NCBI GenBank assembly: GCA_009784825.1
Contig: WQXO01000015.1
Coordinates: forward strand, 1 to 43,925
Reading direction: 5' to 3'
Source of the DNA: Oscillospiraceae bacterium
Lineage (GTDB): Bacteria; Bacillota; Clostridia; Oscillospirales; Ruminococcaceae
Length of the DNA stretch: 43,925 nt
A model generated the notes under the pieces. The model worked only from the letters and a program-made list of their open reading frames with translations. It was not told where the DNA came from and searched no databases. Both the position numbers and the translations under genes were made by a program. Below, one piece after another: positions 41,371-43,925 of this stretch (within the stretch, counting starts at the first letter, position 1; each line of letters opens with the position of its first letter).

Positions 41371-42588
41371 TTGCCTACATATAGTTACTTAGCAATTGAT
41401 AAAGAGGGTAAGGAAAAGAAAGGCACGGTTAATTCATCGTCTAAAGACGAAGCGACCGAATGGCTTAAACAGAGCGGACTTGTAACAGTTTCGTTGGTGG
41501 ACTCTCTCGCAATATCAAAAGAAATCAACCTGAAGTTCTTTGAAAAAAAGCCGAAACCTCGGGAGATGGCAGTGTTTTGTCGGCAGTTCGTCAGTATTCT
41601 GTCAGCAGGGGTGAACATAATTGCAACGCTTGAAATGCTTGGCGAACAAACCGAAAACAAGTGCTTGAGCCGAGTTATATGGGAAACACGGGCAGAGGTT
41701 GAAAAAGGCGAATCGCTTGCCGGTGCCATGTGGGTTAACAGGAACATATACACCGACATATTCATAACAATGGTTGAGGCGGGCGAAGCCTCAGGTAGCT
41801 TAGACGTGTCGTTCACCCGAATGGCAGAGCAGTTTGAAAAAGATGCGGCACTCAGAGCCAATATGAAAAAGGCGACGATTTACCCTGCCTCGATTGCATT
41901 TGTGGCAGTCGCCGTTATTGCATTGCTGTTGGTGTTTGTAATCCCCACCTTTGATGAAATGTTTGCCGATTTGGAAACAGACATTCCCGCATTAACCGTA
42001 GCAGTTATTGCCGCAAGTAATTTCCTCTTGTCGTATTGGTATATTGTGTTAATCGCAATTGCACTGTTAATCATTGTTATCGTAAATGCTTCAAAAAGCA
42101 AATCGGGTAAATATTTCCTCGGAAAAATCACTATTCGGCTACCGCTGTTCGGTAATCTCACGGTGAAAACCGCCTGTGCGAGAATGGCACGTACATTAAG
42201 CACATTAATAGCGGCAGGTATTCCCATGATTGAGGCGATTGATATAACTGCGGCAACCATGACAAACGTGTATTTCAGAGATGCGTTGTTAGCCGCTAAG
42301 GAAGAAGTGGCGATGGGTAACAACCTATCCGAACCCATTCAACGCTCGTCCTTGTTCCCGCCCTTAGTTCACCATATGTTGAAAATCGGCGAGAACACAG
42401 GCGGAATTGAGGGAATGTTGACTAAATTAGCCGACTATTACGATGATGAGGTCAAGAACGCCACCCAAGCGTTGATGGCGGCTATGGAACCGATAATCAT
42501 TATAGCAATGGCGGGTATAGTAGGAACATTGGTAATATCGGTGTTGCTCCCGATGGCAGAAATGTATAACGCACTCGACGCAATGTAA
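41371..42588 (+). CDS. pilC: Type IV pilus/type II secretion inner-membrane platform protein (PilC/GspF)
   Basis: This 405-residue protein has two T2SSF domains and membrane helices at about 168-192, 212-236 and 370-395. The TTG at 41371 is preferred because it gives the family start MPTYSYLAIDKEGKEKKG and lies 10 nt after AAAGGGG; a TTG two codons earlier is possible. Family motifs include FCRQFVSILSAGVNII, LEMLGEQTENK, TMVEAGEASGSLD in the first half and ARTLSTLIAAGIPMIEAID, HMLKIGENTGGIEGML in the second. It anchors the pilus assembly motor in the membrane. No motor ATPase (pilB, pilT) or prepilin peptidase gene is in the window, so the rest of the machine is encoded elsewhere or beyond the edge. 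The pilin gene follows after an inserted gene. Confidence 0.93.
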   Translation: MPTYSYLAIDKEGKEKKGTVNSSSKDEATEWLKQSGLVTVSLVDSLAISKEINLKFFEKKPKPREMAVFCRQFVSILSAGVNIIATLEMLGEQTENKCLSRVIWETRAEVEKGESLAGAMWVNRNIYTDIFITMVEAGEASGSLDVSFTRMAEQFEKDAALRANMKKATIYPASIAFVAVAVIALLLVFVIPTFDEMFADLETDIPALTVAVIAASNFLLSYWYIVLIAIALLIIVIVNASKSKSGKYFLGKITIRLPLFGNLTVKTACARMARTLSTLIAAGIPMIEAIDITAATMTNVYFRDALLAAKEEVAMGNNLSEPIQRSSLFPPLVHHMLKIGENTGGIEGMLTKLADYYDDEVKNATQALMAAMEPIIIIAMAGIVGTLVISVLLPMAEMYNALDAM

Positions 42589-42605
42589 TAACAATTCACA
42601 ATTCA

Positions 42606-43026
42606 CAATGCACAATTCATAATTAATTCGAGGACAGAAGATGGATAAAGATAATATTATAGTCAATAAAAGTAAGAAATTCGCTGTTCGCATTGTGAAA
42701 CTGTCACGTTATTTACAAGAAGAAAAACGGGAATTCGTTCTTTCAAAACAATTATTGAGAAGCGGAACAAGCATTGGAGCAAATGTAAAAGAAGCTATTC
42801 GAGGTCAAAGCAGGGCAGATTTTAATGCAAAAATGAATATCGCCTTGAAAGAATCATCGGAAACAGAGTATTGGCTCGAAATATTACATGAAACTAATTA
42901 TTTGACCGATAGTGAATTTGAAAGCATTTACTCCGACAGCAAGGAGATTATCCGTATACTTATGAGCATTGTGAAAAATTCAAGAGTTAGATAAATTGTG
43001 CATTGTGCATTATGAATTGTGCATTG
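42606..43026. mobile_element. Cassette with 18-bp inverted ends around a four-helix-bundle gene
   Basis: CAATGCACAATTCATAAT (42606-42623) and its exact inverse at 43009-43026 bracket the gene at 42641. Around them are further degenerate CAATTCA/ATTGTGC copies (from 42591 and 42994). The unit sits between pilC and the pilin gene, which are normally adjacent in such operons. It looks like an inserted cassette. No transposase is inside, and movement is inferred. Confidence 0.6.
42641..42994 (+). CDS. Four-helix-bundle protein (S23/23S rRNA intervening-sequence protein family)
   Basis: This is a 117-residue protein with GAGG 8 nt before the ATG. Family motifs are clear: KSKKFAVRIVKL, the LLRSGTSIGANVKEAIRGQS segment, FNAKMNIALKESSETEYWLEIL and ILMSIVKNSR. 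The family takes its name from proteins encoded in rRNA intervening sequences, and relatives (Avd) accompany diversity-generating retroelements. Stand-alone copies have no settled function but are thought to bind nucleic acid as pentamers. The gene is flanked by 18-bp inverted repeats and separates pilC from the pilin gene. It has no link to pilus function that I can see. Confidence 0.93.
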   Translation: MDKDNIIVNKSKKFAVRIVKLSRYLQEEKREFVLSKQLLRSGTSIGANVKEAIRGQSRADFNAKMNIALKESSETEYWLEILHETNYLTDSEFESIYSDSKEIIRILMSIVKNSRVR

Positions 43027-43097
43027 AAAAAGGTTTATTTTTCGGTGATAGCTGCCGATAAATATATAAGAAAAATAATTTTTAGGAGAAATTAATC

Positions 43098-43613
43098 ATG
43101 AAAAAAATTCAACAACTTAAAAGCAAAAAAGGCTTCTCTCTCGTGGAACTGCTGATTGTTATCGCAATCTTAGCCGTTCTCGTAGGTATCATTGCACCGC
43201 AATACGTCAGATATGTTGAGCGTTCACGCCAATCCGCAGACATTCAAGTGGTCAACTCTATTGCAAATGCGATTACGACTACGGCAATGGACCCCATGTA
43301 TGAAGACCTTATCCCGGCATCCGGCAGTAGTATAATCGTTCAATGGAGCAATACATCAGGTTTAATAACTGTTACTATTAATAATTTAAACGATGCAGCC
43401 GCCGACGATTTAGCGAAATCAATCACTGACATCGTGGGTACACAAGTCACACAAAGGTCAAACTTAGCTAAAACACTCCCCACCTATGTCGCATACCGCG
43501 TTTCTGATACCGGCGGAACTATCACATATGCAGGTCATGCTGTTCCTCCCTCTGCCACTCCCAGTACCGTTCGTGAATCATGGGATTACGCTTGCAGAAG
43601 TATCAGAGGTTAG
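43098..43613 (+). CDS. Type IV prepilin
   Basis: This 171-residue pilin has AGGAGA upstream of the ATG. The leader MKKIQQLKSKKG ends at the prepilin-peptidase site G12-F13, and the mature protein begins FSLVELLIVIAILAVL with the conserved Glu at position +5. The hydrophobic helix spans about 13-35. The C-terminal head (about 60-171) is compact, with a single Cys near the end, so no disulfide loop. It should be cleaved, N-methylated and assembled into a pilus or pseudopilus with the PilC platform encoded upstream. Whether it is a major pilin or a pseudopilin cannot be told. Confidence 0.93.
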   Translation: MKKIQQLKSKKGFSLVELLIVIAILAVLVGIIAPQYVRYVERSRQSADIQVVNSIANAITTTAMDPMYEDLIPASGSSIIVQWSNTSGLITVTINNLNDAAADDLAKSITDIVGTQVTQRSNLAKTLPTYVAYRVSDTGGTITYAGHAVPPSATPSTVRESWDYACRSIRG

Positions 43614-43626
43614 TTTATCTGAATAA

Positions 43627-43925
43627 GTGGAATTACATGACATTAACAAATTGCCAAAACGCAAAGCGAATCGGCTTATTGGATATGATTATTCACAGGC
43701 GGGGTGTTATTATATAACAATATGTGTCATTAATAGACATGAATTGTTATGGAATCCACCTGTAGGGGCTGAACATAAGAGTTTGATGAATCAACCTCCC
43801 GTTCGCCCGCAACCTCCCGTTTGCCCGCAACCTCCCGTTTGCCCGCAACCTCCCGTTTGCCCGCCACCTAACGTTTGCTCGCAAGATACCGTATGCCCGC
43901 AAGATCCCGTTTTCATGCAACCACC
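43627..43925 (+). CDS. RAYT (REP-associated tyrosine transposase), 5' part only
   Basis: The frame opens at a GTG at 43627 and runs to the window edge (99 codons). A GAGG at 43607-43610 is distant, so the start is uncertain. The N-terminus LPKRKANRLIGYDYSQAGCY and YITICVINRHELLW are characteristic of the Y1/IS200-like REP-associated transposases. The His-x-His and Tyr catalytic motifs should lie beyond the edge. After WNPPVGAEHK the protein enters repeated QPPVCP units encoded by an 18-bp tandem repeat. RAYTs process palindromic REP/REPIN sequences; the doublet at 6520-6649 could be a substrate, which is inference. Confidence 0.82.
   Translation, partial: MELHDINKLPKRKANRLIGYDYSQAGCYYITICVINRHELLWNPPVGAEHKSLMNQPPVRPQPPVCPQPPVCPQPPVCPPPNVCSQDTVCPQDPVFMQP
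43792..43917 (+). repeat. 18-bp tandem repeat inside the RAYT gene
   Basis: Seven units of CAACCTCCCGTTTGCCCG start every 18 bp from 43792. Units 2 to 4 are identical, unit 1 has one change and units 5 to 7 are more degenerate. Each adds six residues (QPPVCP), so changes in copy number keep the frame. Confidence 0.93.

Noticed and set aside
43792-43917. CRISPR array or intergenic satellite
   Set aside because: 18-bp units are contiguous, without spacers, and lie in an open reading frame.

Overview
The window looks like a low-to-mid G+C Gram-positive chromosome, most likely class Clostridia (Bacillota). The evidence is strong AGGAGG-type ribosome binding sites, TTGACA/TATAAT promoters with 17-bp spacers, DegV, M42 peptidases, ThiN, lipoproteins, sortase-like C-termini and LytS-type kinases. 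Species cannot be told from the sequence.

Layout. 1-2409 (minus): two tandem paralogous lipoproteins with DUF6273-type domains, the second cut by the window edge. 2565-4691 (plus): a minimal chemoreceptor and a DegV protein. 4727-5776 (minus): rmuC with an apparently leaderless promoter. 5884-6473: a 30-residue Cys/Arg peptide and a three-part Cys/heptad-Leu/Asp protein, behind similar upstream motifs. 6520-6649: a REPIN-like inverted repeat pair. 6849-9860: a large Cys-rich surface protein ending in NPGTG. 9920-14050 (minus): PadR, thiamine diphosphokinase, aldo/keto reductase and two M42 aminopeptidases. 14204-15797: an ECF sigma factor overlapping its probable membrane-bound regulator with a DUF5050-like ectodomain. 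15864-16439 (minus): an autoregulated TetR protein.

16651-23576 is the most interesting part. A complete tRNA-Cys at 16621-16691 is followed 6848 bp later by a second copy of its 3' half plus terminator (75 of 78 bases identical). That is the footprint of an element integrated at the anticodon loop of tRNA-Cys. Inside are a putative structured RNA, a small HTH regulator, a transmembrane Ser/Thr kinase whose outside part is a leucine-rich-repeat (LRR) domain, a secreted M23 cell-wall hydrolase carrying a closely related LRR domain, and a DinJ-type antitoxin with a destroyed toxin gene. No integrase is present. The paired LRR modules suggest a wall-sensing or wall-remodelling system moved as cargo.

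23669-38611 is a dense signalling block, all on the plus strand: a SARP-like response regulator and LytS-type kinase, a hybrid kinase with five tandem 172-residue sensor repeats, an HD-GYP response regulator, a stand-alone receiver, a CheY fused to a 14-residue repeat linker, a CHASE-domain kinase and a Cache/PAS hybrid kinase. Two 7-4-7 direct-repeat sites before two of these genes may be bound by the SARP-like regulator. 38612-41158 (minus) encodes a glycerophosphotransferase-like protein fused to a propeller-like domain. 41371-43613 carries type IV pilus genes (pilC, pilin) split by a four-helix-bundle gene bracketed by 18-bp inverted repeats. The window ends in a RAYT-type transposase gene containing 18-bp tandem repeats. 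Phosphorelay and c-di-GMP turnover may feed into the pilus genes, but this is inferred from proximity only.
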